Shown here piece by piece: positions 36,245 through 47,058 of a stretch of 64,000 bases of DNA (position 1 is the stretch's first letter; each line of letters starts with the position of its first letter). The DNA is from Streptomyces bauhiniae. GTDB taxonomy: Bacteria; Actinomycetota; Actinomycetes; Streptomycetales; Streptomycetaceae. The notes under the pieces are model-generated. The model did no database searches. It worked only from the letters and a program-made list of their open reading frames with translations, and was not told the origin of the DNA. The position numbers and the translations under genes are program-made. The DNA lies in NCBI RefSeq assembly GCF_004784475.1, contig NZ_SRRT01000001.1:186001-250000 (forward strand), in the 5' to 3' direction.

Positions 36245-37159
36245 ATGCGACATGTAGGACAAAATGACAAATTCCGGGCCAGTTCCCGGTCCCTGGCCGT
36301 GCGCTGCTCGGTCGCCGCGCTGGCCACCGCCGCCGTACTCACCGGCTGCTCGGACGCCGGCTCCTCCGGCTCCGCCCCCGCCGGGCAGGGTGGCCCCGCC
36401 AAGGCCCCCGACGCCGCCTCGGCCCGCCTCGCGGAGCAGCGCCGCATGGTGGCCGCGGCCCGCAAGTGGCGGCTCGACCAGGTGCCGCTGGCGGCTCCGG
36501 CCCCGCCGAAGGTCAAGCCGAGGATCACCGCGCGCGCGGGCTTCGAGGTGGACCACCAGGAGGACGAGAACCTCCCCCCGGTCTTCACCACCGTCCCCAC
36601 CGACAAGAAGATCGTCTTCCTCACCATTGACGACGGCGCCGAGAAGGACCCCCGGTTCCTTCAGATGATGCGGGAGCTGAAGGTCCCGTACACCGCCTTC
36701 CTCAGCGACTACCTGGTGAAGGACGACTACGGCTACTTCCGCAAGAGCCAGGCGTACGGCAACACGCTCGACAACCACACCCTGACGCACCCGTACCTGC
36801 CCGGCCTCTCGTACGAGCAGCAGCGCCAGGAGATCTGCGGCATGCAGGACATCATGGAGAAGCAGTACGGCAAGCGCCCCGAGGTGCTGCGCCCGCCCTA
36901 CGGCGACTACAACCAGGACACCCTGCGCGCGGCCAAGTCCTGCGGCATCAAGTACGCGCCGATCTGGAACGAGGAGGTCTTCGTCGACCACTGGGAGTAC
37001 CGCGAGGACGACAAGCAACTGCGCAAGGGCGACATCGTCCTCACCCACTTCCGGGGCACCGACGAGTGGGACGGCACGATGGTCGACGACATGCGCCGCT
37101 TCCTCAACAAGGTCACCCGCGAGGGATACGCCGTGGCTCGTCTGGAGGACTACCTGTGA
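36245..37159 (+). CDS. Polysaccharide deacetylase (NodB-type) lipoprotein
   Basis: 304 residues from ATG 36245. A long N-terminus leads to a lipobox LTGC (C35), then a Ser/Gly/Ala spacer. The NodB domain has the D-D pair at 129-130 ([10 protein letters not shown]), metal ligands H178 and H182 (NHTLTHP), RPPYGDYN from 216 and a late H268 (LTHF). All catalytic elements are present. It should deacetylate a wall or surface polymer outside the membrane. Its stop overlaps the start of a truncated paralogue (GTGA). Confidence 0.9.
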   Translation: MRHVGQNDKFRASSRSLAVRCSVAALATAAVLTGCSDAGSSGSAPAGQGGPAKAPDAASARLAEQRRMVAAARKWRLDQVPLAAPAPPKVKPRITARAGFEVDHQEDENLPPVFTTVPTDKKIVFLTIDDGAEKDPRFLQMMRELKVPYTAFLSDYLVKDDYGYFRKSQAYGNTLDNHTLTHPYLPGLSYEQQRQEICGMQDIMEKQYGKRPEVLRPPYGDYNQDTLRAAKSCGIKYAPIWNEEVFVDHWEYREDDKQLRKGDIVLTHFRGTDEWDGTMVDDMRRFLNKVTREGYAVARLEDYL

Positions 37160-37659
37160 GGCGCGGGGCGCGGCCGGCCCACCGTGCGGCACGGGCCCTC
37201 GCGCTCGCCTCGGCCGCACTGCTGCTCACCGGCTGCGCCCAGTCGGTCGACCCCATCGAACGCCTCGGCAAAAAGGCCGCGCAGACCGTCCGCCACTCGG
37301 CCCGCCCCCTCTCGGTCCGCACAGGGACGCGCGCGGTGGACCACGTGGCCACGACCGACCGGGTCGTCTTCCTGACCTACGACGAGGAAGCCGTACGCGA
37401 CCGAAGACTGGCCACCCTGATCGGCGAACTCCACCTCCCGGTCACCGTCTTCACCCACGCCGAAGCCCCCGCCCACTGGCGCGCCAGAACCACCCGCCAC
37501 GGCCTCGCCTACCGGGGCACCCCCGAACACCTGACCCCCGGCGACATCATCCGCATCACCCCGGACGGCGAGGGCGGCCTGGCCGGGCGCACGGCGCGAG
37601 TGCTGAAGGAGGCCCGGGAACGGGGCCTGACGCCGGGAAAGCTGACCGACTACCTCTAG
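37156..37659 (+). CDS. Truncated NodB-like lipoprotein lacking the metal site
   Basis: 167 residues from GTG 37156, overlapping the upstream stop by 4 nt. The lipobox is LLLTGC (C27). [19 protein letters not shown] aligns with the first NodB strand of the neighbour, but D-D is now D-E. The central part carrying H-x3-H and RPPYG is missing. The end ([12 protein letters not shown], then [19 protein letters not shown]) aligns with the neighbour's C-terminus. An internal deletion of about 90 residues explains it. The reading frame is intact, so it may be a non-catalytic partner. Confidence 0.8.
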   Translation: MRRGARPAHRAARALALASAALLLTGCAQSVDPIERLGKKAAQTVRHSARPLSVRTGTRAVDHVATTDRVVFLTYDEEAVRDRRLATLIGELHLPVTVFTHAEAPAHWRARTTRHGLAYRGTPEHLTPGDIIRITPDGEGGLAGRTARVLKEARERGLTPGKLTDYL

Positions 37660-37663
37660 GCAC

Positions 37664-37742
37664 TCCAGCCCGTCCGGCGCTTGAGGACGAGGCCCGTCCA
37701 GGGCCGAAGCGGGGGGCCCGGGGGCGGCAGCCCCCTGGACGG
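37664..37742 (+). repeat. Dispersed Streptomyces intergenic repeat
   Basis: The sequence beginning TCCAGCCCGTCCGGCGCTTG and continuing GAGGACGAGG, then a GGGGGCGGCAGCCCCC hairpin, is a variant of a short repeat I recognise from many Streptomyces intergenic regions. Here it lies after the truncated deacetylase gene and may act as its terminator. The 323-nt gap to groES otherwise holds only the groES control region. Confidence 0.6.
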
Positions 37743-37809
37743 CACGCGGTCCAACGGCACAGTGAAGCCAAGCAAAACAGGCACCCATCCCCGACGCGCC
37801 GCACGGCAA

Positions 37810-37836
37810 TTGGCACTCCGCTTGACCGAGTGCTAA
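37810..37836. promoter_or_regulatory. CIRCE element 1 upstream of groES
   Basis: TTGGCACTC, nine bases, GAGTGCTAA: this matches the CIRCE consensus TTAGCACTC-N9-GAGTGCTAA with one change. HrcA binds CIRCE and represses groE genes without heat stress. The element overlaps the -35 of the promoter described next. Confidence 0.92.
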
Positions 37837-37851
37837 CCCCGGTCATAGTCT
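37822..37851 (+). promoter_or_regulatory. groES-groEL promoter
   Basis: TTGACC at 37822-37827 is a good -35, and ATAGTC/TAGTCT at 37845-37851 is a -10 at 17-18 nt spacing. The -35 lies in CIRCE 1, and the start (about 37857) falls at the left edge of CIRCE 2, so HrcA can block both polymerase binding and clearance. Confidence 0.75.
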
Positions 37852-37856
37852 CGGCA

Positions 37857-37883
37857 CTGGCACTCGGCACGCGAGAGTGCCAA
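37857..37883. promoter_or_regulatory. CIRCE element 2 upstream of groES
   Basis: CTGGCACTC, nine bases, GAGTGCCAA: a second CIRCE, symmetric except at its outermost pair, 20 bp after the first. It covers the predicted transcription start and becomes a stem in the groES leader. Confidence 0.88.
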
Positions 37884-37982
37884 CAAAGCGACGGGCAGGT
37901 CCGGCACCCGCGACGACGGATCGACCTGGTCGCCACCTCAGACAGTCAACCCCGTGAATTCTCAGAAGGGGGAGGTCGGATC

Positions 37983-38291
37983 GTGACGACCGCCAGCTCC
38001 AAGGTTGCCATCAAGCCGCTCGAGGACCGCATCGTGGTCCAGCCGCTGGACGCCGAGCAGACCACGGCCTCGGGCCTGGTCATTCCGGACACCGCGAAGG
38101 AGAAGCCCCAGGAGGGCGCCGTCCTCGCCGTCGGTCCGGGCCGCTTCGAGAACGGCGAGCGCCTGCCGCTCGACGTCAAGGTCGGCGACATCGTGCTGTA
38201 CAGCAAGTACGGCGGCACCGAGGTGAAGTACAACGGCGACGAGTACCTCGTCCTCTCGGCCCGCGACGTTCTCGCGGTCATCGAGAAGTAG
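37983..38291 (+). CDS. groES: Co-chaperonin GroES
   Basis: 102 residues from GTG 37983 ([20 protein letters not shown]). It forms the heptameric lid of GroEL. The mobile loop (about [20 protein letters not shown]) and the C-terminal [15 protein letters not shown] are typical. It is first in the groES-groEL1 operon under double CIRCE control, with 117 nt to groEL. Confidence 0.97.
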   Translation: MTTASSKVAIKPLEDRIVVQPLDAEQTTASGLVIPDTAKEKPQEGAVLAVGPGRFENGERLPLDVKVGDIVLYSKYGGTEVKYNGDEYLVLSARDVLAVIEK

Positions 38292-40031
<1,740 letters not shown>

Positions 40032-40055
40032 GGCAACAGCCCTTTAGGGCACGCG

Positions 40056-40091
40056 ACTTCGCCCCGCCGGGTTCTCCTGGCGGGGCGAAGT
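40056..40091. terminator. Terminator between groEL1 and the convergent SDR gene
   Basis: Bases 40056-40068 pair perfectly with 40079-40091 (13 bp, ten-base loop). It lies between two convergent genes and probably serves both. Confidence 0.8.
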
Positions 40092-40118
40092 GCTGTCCCG
40101 GCTCCGGGTCGGCCTTGG

Positions 40119-40892
40119 TCAGCGCGGCCCGTACTTGCGCCCCGTGCGGGCGCTGATTCCGCCCAGGAGGTTGCGGGGGGCGATCTTCGCCAGGCCCATG
40201 AGGGTCTTGTAGCGGGGGTCGGGGATGGAGACGGTCTTGTTGCGGGCGAGGTCGGTCAGGGCGGAGGCGACGAGTTTGTCGGCGTCGAGCCACATCCAGC
40301 CGGGGATGTTGTCCGTGCCCATGCCGGCCCGTTCGTGGAACTCGGTGCGGACGAAGCCGGGGCAGAGCGCCATCAGCCGGACCCCGGTGCCCGCGAGGTC
40401 CTTCGCCGCGCCCTGGGTGAACTGCACGACCCACGCCTTCGAGGCGCCGTACGTACCGCGCGGGACGAAGGCCGCCACCGAGGCGACGTTCACCACCCCG
40501 CCGCGCCCGCGCTCCCGCATCGCCTCCGCGGCCGCCGAGGTCAGCCGGAGCACCGCCTCGCAGTGGACCTTGATCATGCGCAGCTCGTCGGCCATGGAGA
40601 CGTCGAGATAGCGGCCCTTGTTGCCGAACCCGGCGTTGTTGACCAGCAGGTCGACCGGGTGCTTGCGGTCACCGAGCCGCTCGGCCACCGTCTCGATGCC
40701 CTTGTCCTCGGCGAGGTCGGCGGTCAGCACCTCCGCCTCGATGCCGTGCCGGTCGTGCAACTCGGTCGCCTGCTCCCGCAGCCGCGCCGTGTCGCGCGCC
40801 ACCAGCACCAGGTCGTGCCCGTCCGCCGCCAGCCGCCGTGCGAACGCGGCGCCGATGCCCGCGGTCGATCCCGTAATCAGAGCCGTTGTCAT
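40119..40892 (-). CDS. Short-chain dehydrogenase/reductase
   Basis: 257 residues from ATG 40892 (MTTALITGSTAGIGAAFARR). The cofactor-binding TGxxxGIG motif is intact, NNAG is at LLVNNAGFGNKG, and the catalytic triad is S in VASVAAF, Y and K in YGASKAW. It resembles classical SDRs of the YqjQ/DltE kind; substrate unknown. It is convergent with groEL1 and 42 nt from the MOSC gene on the same strand. Confidence 0.9.
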   Translation of the reverse strand: MTTALITGSTAGIGAAFARRLAADGHDLVLVARDTARLREQATELHDRHGIEAEVLTADLAEDKGIETVAERLGDRKHPVDLLVNNAGFGNKGRYLDVSMADELRMIKVHCEAVLRLTSAAAEAMRERGRGGVVNVASVAAFVPRGTYGASKAWVVQFTQGAAKDLAGTGVRLMALCPGFVRTEFHERAGMGTDNIPGWMWLDADKLVASALTDLARNKTVSIPDPRYKTLMGLAKIAPRNLLGGISARTGRKYGPR

Positions 40893-40934
40893 GGCCCAAG
40901 AGTAGGGCGGCCACCGGTCCGTGGTGACGGCCGC

Positions 40935-41603
40935 TCAGCGTGCCTGGTCCGCCAGGTACTTGTGGACCTTGGCGAGGGCCTCGCCGTGCAGGGCGTCGCC
41001 CGCCGCGAGCAGCGACGGCAGCAGCTCCCGCTCGGTGGTCACCGCGCGGAACTGCGTCGCCGCCGTCACCCCGTGCTCCGGCCGGTGCACGATCTCCACC
41101 ACGTCCCCCGCCCGTATCTCCCCCGGCTCGATCACCCGCAGGTAGGCCCCCGTGACGGCCTTCCGGGTGAACCTCTTCACCCAGCCCGGCTCGGCCATAT
41201 GGCCCTGGAACGTCCGGCACGGAATCCGCCCCGACGTCACCTCCAGCACCACCTCGGACCCGATCCGCCAGCGCTCCCCGATCAGCGCCCCGGAGACGTC
41301 CAGCCCCTCGGTGGTCAGGTTCTCCCCGAAGAAACCGTTGGACAGCGGCCGGCCCAGCTCGCGCTCCCAGTCGTCCAGGTCCTCGCGCGCGAAGGCGTAC
41401 ACCGCCTGGTCGTCCCCGCCGTGATGGCGCAGCTCGCACACCGCGTCCCCGGCCAGCCCGCTGCCGCCGACCCCCTTCGGCCCCGGCGCCGCCACCCGCA
41501 CCGGGCCCTCGACGGGCCGCTTGTCGATGCCCGTCACCCCCTCGGCCTGGTCGGTGTACGGCACGGCGCGGGGTCGCCCCAGATTGACGGAGAGAAGCTT
41601 CAT
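40935..41603 (-). CDS. MOSC domain protein (YiiM-like)
   Basis: 222 residues from ATG 41603 (MKLLSVNLGRPRAVPYTDQ); an upstream start is less likely because AGAGAAG precedes this ATG. The MOSC core has HHGGDDQAVYAFAREDLDDW, FGENLTTEGLD and the putative sulfur-carrying Cys in SGRIPCRTFQGHM. YiiM-type MOSC proteins reduce N-hydroxylated compounds using molybdenum cofactor; the role here is inferred. It is divergent from the LysR gene. Confidence 0.88.
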   Translation of the reverse strand: MKLLSVNLGRPRAVPYTDQAEGVTGIDKRPVEGPVRVAAPGPKGVGGSGLAGDAVCELRHHGGDDQAVYAFAREDLDDWERELGRPLSNGFFGENLTTEGLDVSGALIGERWRIGSEVVLEVTSGRIPCRTFQGHMAEPGWVKRFTRKAVTGAYLRVIEPGEIRAGDVVEIVHRPEHGVTAATQFRAVTTERELLPSLLAAGDALHGEALAKVHKYLADQAR

Positions 41604-41683
41604 GCGCGCACGGTACGTGACCGTCGCCCAAAGCGTCGACGCGATATCGGGTCCCTCTCCCAAGCACCGCTTATGCTCGAAGG

Positions 41684-42583
41684 GTGATCGAGGCCCGCCA
41701 TCTCCGCGTCCTGCGCGCCGTCGCCGCCACCGGTTCCTTCTCGGCGGCGGGGCGCGAACTGGGCTGCACCCAGCCCGCCGTCAGCCAGCAGATGAAGGCC
41801 CTCGAAGCCTCCGTAGGCACCCCGCTGCTGGTCCGGGGCGGCCGCGAGATGCGGCTGACCCAGGCCGGGGAGGCCCTGGTCAGGCACGCCTCCGGCATCC
41901 TCGCCGGGCTCACCGCCGCCGAGGAGGAGGTCGCCGCCATCGCGGGTCTGCGCGCGGGCCGGGTCCGGCTGGTCTCCTTCCCCAGCGGCACCTCCACCCT
42001 GGTCCCCACCGCGCTGGCCGCCCTGCGCGCCGCCCACCCCGGCACCCGCGTCTCCCTGGAGGAGGCCGAGCCGCCGCGGTCGGTCGAGCTGCTGCGCGAG
42101 GGCGACTGCGACGTGGCCCTCGCCTTCCGCTACCAGGGCGCCCCCGCCACCGAGGAGTGGGACGACCTGGTGGTACGACGGCTGCTGACGGACCGTCTGG
42201 TCGCCCTGGTCCCCGAGCGGCACCGGCTGGCGGGCGCCGAGTCCGTCGCCATCGGGGAGCTGGCCGAGGAGCCCTGGATCGCGGGCTGCCCGCGCTGCCG
42301 GGGGCAACTCGTGCAGGTCTGCGAGGGCGCCGGGTTCACCCCCCGCATCGACTTCGCCACCGACGACTACCCGGCCGTGGTCGGCCTGGTCGGCGCCGGC
42401 CTGGGCGTGGCCGTACTGCCCCAGCTCGCGGTGGAGTCGGTACGGCCCAGGGGAGTGCGCGTGGTCCGGCTGGAGCCCGCGGTACGACGGGAGATCGTCG
42501 CCCTCACCCTCCCCGACCTGGCCCAGGTCCCGGCCGTGGCCGCGACACTGGAACAGCTCGGCAGGGCGGCCTCGCGGGGCTAG
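41684..42583 (+). CDS. LysR-family transcriptional regulator
   Basis: 299 residues from GTG 41684 (MIEARHLRVLRAVAATGSF). The winged helix-turn-helix is FSAAGRELGCTQPAVSQQMKALE; the C-terminal co-inducer domain runs from about residue 90. TATGCT at 41672-41677 ends 6 nt before the start, implying a leaderless transcript. It may regulate the divergent MOSC-SDR genes 80 nt away; the ligand is unknown. Confidence 0.9.
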   Translation: MIEARHLRVLRAVAATGSFSAAGRELGCTQPAVSQQMKALEASVGTPLLVRGGREMRLTQAGEALVRHASGILAGLTAAEEEVAAIAGLRAGRVRLVSFPSGTSTLVPTALAALRAAHPGTRVSLEEAEPPRSVELLREGDCDVALAFRYQGAPATEEWDDLVVRRLLTDRLVALVPERHRLAGAESVAIGELAEEPWIAGCPRCRGQLVQVCEGAGFTPRIDFATDDYPAVVGLVGAGLGVAVLPQLAVESVRPRGVRVVRLEPAVRREIVALTLPDLAQVPAVAATLEQLGRAASRG

Positions 42584-42646
42584 AAAGGGCTGGGCACGGC
42601 TCAGGGGCACGCGGGTGCGTGCCCGGATGGATGCAGAAACGTTCCT

Positions 42647-42970
42647 TCAGGCGTGGGAGCCGGGGCCCCCGCTGGTGGTGGACACCAGGCGGTTGCGCGC
42701 CCGGCCCATCAGCTCTTCGCGCTCGTCCTCGGTCAGCCCGCCCCAGACGCCGTACGGCTCACGCACCGCCAGCGCGTGGGCCGCGCACTGCGCTCGGACC
42801 GGGCACCGCATGCAGACCTCCTTGGCCGAGTTCTCACGTGCACTCCGCGCCGCACCGCGCTCGCCCTCCGGGTGGAAGAAGAGCGAGCTGTCCACCCCTC
42901 GGCAGGCTGCCAGCAACTGCCAGTCCCACAGGTCCGCGTTCGGTCCGGGAAGGCGGGAGAAATCTGCCAT
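42647..42970 (-). CDS. whiD: WhiB-like iron-sulfur regulator WhiD
   Basis: 107 residues from ATG 42970. The four cluster ligands are C23, C53, C56 and C62, followed by the GVWGG turn (REPYGVWGGLTEDERE) and the basic C-terminus (MGRARNRL). The sequence and its place beside bldM identify WhiD, a [4Fe-4S] protein needed for late sporulation and spore-wall maturation in S. coelicolor. It is divergent from bldM across 381 nt. Confidence 0.95.
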   Translation of the reverse strand: MADFSRLPGPNADLWDWQLLAACRGVDSSLFFHPEGERGAARSARENSAKEVCMRCPVRAQCAAHALAVREPYGVWGGLTEDEREELMGRARNRLVSTTSGGPGSHA

Positions 42971-43351
42971 TACGTGACCCCTTGTAGCCGTTCTGGGCGG
43001 ATACCGTGCCTTCGACCGTACATCTCCGGTCTAAGGAGATGAAAATATGACTCATTGCGAATCTAGCCTCAGACACTGAGAAATGGGACCAAAAGCGACT
43101 AAATGGGGCACAGGTTGTGCGGAAAACCTGTGGGTCCGCCGCGCGTGACGGCACTGTGTCGGAGCCCTCACGTAGAGTGCCGAAGTCAGTACGCCGACCC
43201 GTAACTCTTTCGGGTGACCGTCGTTGAGAGTGCGGAGGCGGTTGAAAACACAAGTGCTCGGGCAGGCGTCCGAGACGGTCGACCGCACAGGTGACGATTC
43301 CGTACCAGCCTGGAGGCTCAAGGTGACGCGCATCAGCTCCGGAGGGCGGTC
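42971..43351. other. 381-nt divergent control region of whiD and bldM
   Basis: No ORF of note. The bldM side holds a sigma-BldN-type promoter (43200-43227). The whiD side (reverse strand) has an AT-rich stretch with TAGATT-like -10 candidates near 43064. Both genes are known in S. coelicolor to be developmentally controlled from multiple promoters; other sites (BldD, WhiA, WhiB) may lie here but I could not call them with confidence. Confidence 0.6.
43200..43227 (+). promoter_or_regulatory. Sigma-BldN-type promoter of bldM
   Basis: CGTAAC at 43200-43205, 16 nt, CGTTGA at 43222-43227: an exact match to the promoter recognised by ECF sigma factor BldN at bldM p1 in S. coelicolor, as I recall it. 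A start near 43234 gives a leader of about 118 nt. This supports bldN-dependent expression of bldM here too. Confidence 0.85.
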
Positions 43352-43963
43352 ATGACTTCCGTCCTCGTCTGCGACGACTCCCCGCTTGCCCGAGAGGCGC
43401 TTCGCCGCGCGGTTGCGACCGTGCCCGGCGTCGAGCGCGTGACGACGGCTGCCAACGGCGAGGAAGTCCTCCGCCGCTGGGGCGCCGACCGCTCCGACCT
43501 CATTCTCATGGACGTACGCATGCCCGGACTGGGCGGCGTCGAGACCGTGCGCCGTCTGCTGTCCGCCGATCCGGGCGCGCGCATCATCATGCTGACCGTC
43601 GCCGAGGACCTCGACGGCGTCGCCCTCGCGGTCGCCGCGGGTGCGCGGGGCTACCTGCACAAGGACGCCTCCCGCGCCGAGCTGCGGGCGACGGTGACGC
43701 AGGCCCTCGCCGACCCGACCTGGCGGCTGGCCCCGCGCCGGCTGCGCTCGGCCGAGATGGGCGCGGCGCCCACGCTCACCGCGCGCGAGATCCAGGTGCT
43801 GGAGGGCATGAGTCACGGCCGCTCCAACGCGGAGATCGGCCGCGAGCTGTTCCTCTCCGAGGACACCGTCAAGACCCACGCCCGGCGCCTGTTCAAGAAG
43901 CTCGGCGCCTCGGACCGCGCCCACGCGGTGGCACTCGGCTTCCGCTGGGGACTGGTCCGGTAA
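43352..43963 (+). CDS. bldM: Orphan response regulator BldM
   Basis: 203 residues from ATG 43352. The receiver domain has D8, D9, the phosphoacceptor-position D54 (LILMDVRMPG) and K in YLHKDAS. The LuxR-type helix-turn-helix (LTAREIQVLEGMSHGRSNAE, then DTVKTHARRLFKKLG) is C-terminal. No kinase gene is adjacent. BldM controls aerial growth as a homodimer and later genes as a heterodimer with WhiI in Streptomyces. Identification rests on sequence, the whiD neighbour and the BldN-type promoter. Confidence 0.96.
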   Translation: MTSVLVCDDSPLAREALRRAVATVPGVERVTTAANGEEVLRRWGADRSDLILMDVRMPGLGGVETVRRLLSADPGARIIMLTVAEDLDGVALAVAAGARGYLHKDASRAELRATVTQALADPTWRLAPRRLRSAEMGAAPTLTAREIQVLEGMSHGRSNAEIGRELFLSEDTVKTHARRLFKKLGASDRAHAVALGFRWGLVR

Positions 43964-44601
43964 CGCAGTGCGCGGCCGCTGCGCTCGGCCTTGGCCGTGG
44001 GGGTCCTGGCGGGCGTCGGAGGGTGTGTGCGGGCGCCCGGTGGTGGTCCTGGCCGGTGCCGGGCCGGGTGTTCTCGCCGGGGTGCTCTCGGCCGGTGCGG
44101 GCGGGGCTCGTTGGTCCGGTTCGCCGGGGGCGCCGGCAGTGGATTCGGTGTCCGCCGATGCCGGGGGTGCGCTCGTGGTTGGCGGCCGGGTGGCCGCCGG
44201 GCGCGGGTCGAGTCCCGCCTGCGGCGGTGCGCTTCGCGGCGGCGGCCACGCCGGCTCGGGTGAGAGTCGTCGGGCGGGGCCGGTCGCGGCCGGTGCCGGA
44301 TGCGGCTCGGCGTGGTCGGGCGCCGGAGGTGCTGTTCGTCCGCGCGGCCCGGCGGAGCCGCCGTCGGCCGAAGGCGGTACCCGTCCGTCAGGGCTGAGCC
44401 GCTTCACCGGAGACACCGCTGCTCACGGGCACCCCCGTGCCGCCCCCGCCGGAGGCGCGCGTGGCGGAAACGGTTCCGTTCGAGCCCCGCGAGGGACCGC
44501 GTGCTGCTTGTTTCGGTGGGGATGCCGCATCCTTGAGGTGTGGAGTCTCTCGGGGACGAGTCGAGCGAGCGGAAAACGAGCGGAAGGGGAGGGCGCAGGA
44601 G
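43964..44601 (+). other. 638-nt gap between bldM and shbA with strong G-over-A skew
   Basis: From about 43990 to 44400 the plus strand is very rich in G and T and poor in A. Frames are open because stops are rare in such DNA, but third-position GC is below the local norm and no good start plus ribosome-binding site is seen. Near the right end are the palindromes AACGGTTCCGTT (44469-44480) and GGATGCCGCATCC (44520-44532), possible control sites for shbA. I annotate no gene here. Confidence 0.5.
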
Positions 44602-45279
44602 ATGAGTGCCGGCGCACCTGCTCATAACGCTTCGGTGCACAACCACGAACGCGATGCCACGGACCGGACGGCCGCAAGGCACCATGGACCGATGCGCGAC
44701 GACGAGGCGGGCACGGCCCCCGGGCCGATCGGCCCCCTGGTACACCGTGCCGTCGACGGGGACGAGCAGGCCACGCACGACCTGCTCGCACACGTCCACC
44801 CCCTCGCCCTGCGCTACTGCCGCACCCGCCTGTCCCGGCTGCCCGGCGACGCCCGCCACTTCGTGGAGGACCTCGCCCAGGAGGTCTGCGTGGCGGTGCT
44901 GCTGGCCCTGCCGCGCTACCGCGACACCGGCCGCCCCTTCGAGGCGTTCGTCTTCGCCATCGCCTCCCACAAGGTGGCCGACCTCCAGCGCGCCGCGATG
45001 CGCCACCCCGGCTCCACCGCCGTCCCCTCGGACGAGATGCCGGAGCGCCCCGACGACTCCCTGGGCCCCGAGGAGCGCGCCCTGCTCAGCTCCGACGCCG
45101 CCTGGGCGAAGAAGCTGCTGGCCAACCTCCCCGAGAACCAGCGCGAACTGCTGCTGCTCCGGATCGCCGTGGGCTTGACCGCGGAGGAGACAGGGCAGAT
45201 GTTGGGAATGTCACCAGGAGCGGTACGAGTGGCCCAGCACCGCGCGCTGAGCCGCCTGCGCGCCCTGGCCGAGCAGTAG
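44602..45279 (+). CDS. shbA: ECF-type sigma factor ShbA
   Basis: 225 residues from ATG 44602, preceded by AGGGGAGGG; a shorter start at 44692 ([12 protein letters not shown]) is possible. Region 2 is at [19 protein letters not shown] through [15 protein letters not shown]; region 4 is [20 protein letters not shown] and [17 protein letters not shown]. The position upstream of guaB and the sequence match ShbA, reported to direct transcription of the principal sigma gene hrdB in Streptomyces. No anti-sigma gene is adjacent. Confidence 0.88.
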   Translation: MSAGAPAHNASVHNHERDATDRTAARHHGPMRDDEAGTAPGPIGPLVHRAVDGDEQATHDLLAHVHPLALRYCRTRLSRLPGDARHFVEDLAQEVCVAVLLALPRYRDTGRPFEAFVFAIASHKVADLQRAAMRHPGSTAVPSDEMPERPDDSLGPEERALLSSDAAWAKKLLANLPENQRELLLLRIAVGLTAEETGQMLGMSPGAVRVAQHRALSRLRALAEQ

Positions 45280-45342
45280 CCCACGAGGCTCCCGTACTGA
45301 AATTCGTACGAACATACGAAGCCTGAAGCGCCCCCGTAGCGT

Positions 45343-45368
45343 GGAATTTGCTCACGACGCTTCCCGTT
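45343..45368 (+). promoter_or_regulatory. Sigma-R-like promoter motif upstream of guaB
   Basis: GGAAT (45343-45347), 18 nt, GTT (45366-45368) matches the GGAAT-N18-GTT pattern of disulfide-stress sigma factor SigR in S. coelicolor. It ends 44 nt before the guaB start. The motif is short enough to occur by chance; position upstream of a start raises its value. Confidence 0.45.
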
Positions 45369-45370
45369 AG

Positions 45371-46921
<1,551 letters not shown>

Positions 46922-46948
46922 CGCACGCGCACGCGTGCCGGTCGTGAC

Positions 46949-46981
46949 GAGGGCGGTCCCGGAGCATCCGGGACCGCCCTC
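46949..46981 (+). terminator. Terminator after guaB
   Basis: Bases 46949-46962 pair perfectly with 46968-46981 (14 bp, loop AGCAT). It separates guaB from guaB3. Confidence 0.85.
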
Positions 46982-47058
46982 CGCTTCGCCGGGGACGGCC
47001 ATCGCGGGCCCCGTCGGGGATACTGGAAGACGCTGTAAGCATCAGGGAAAGGCATGAC

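Noticed and set aside
43968..44627. 219-codon plus-strand frame between bldM and shbA
   Set aside because: No ribosome-binding site, low third-position GC for the genome, Gly/Ala/Arg-rich translation, and it runs into shbA in another frame. Kept as an unexplained gap.
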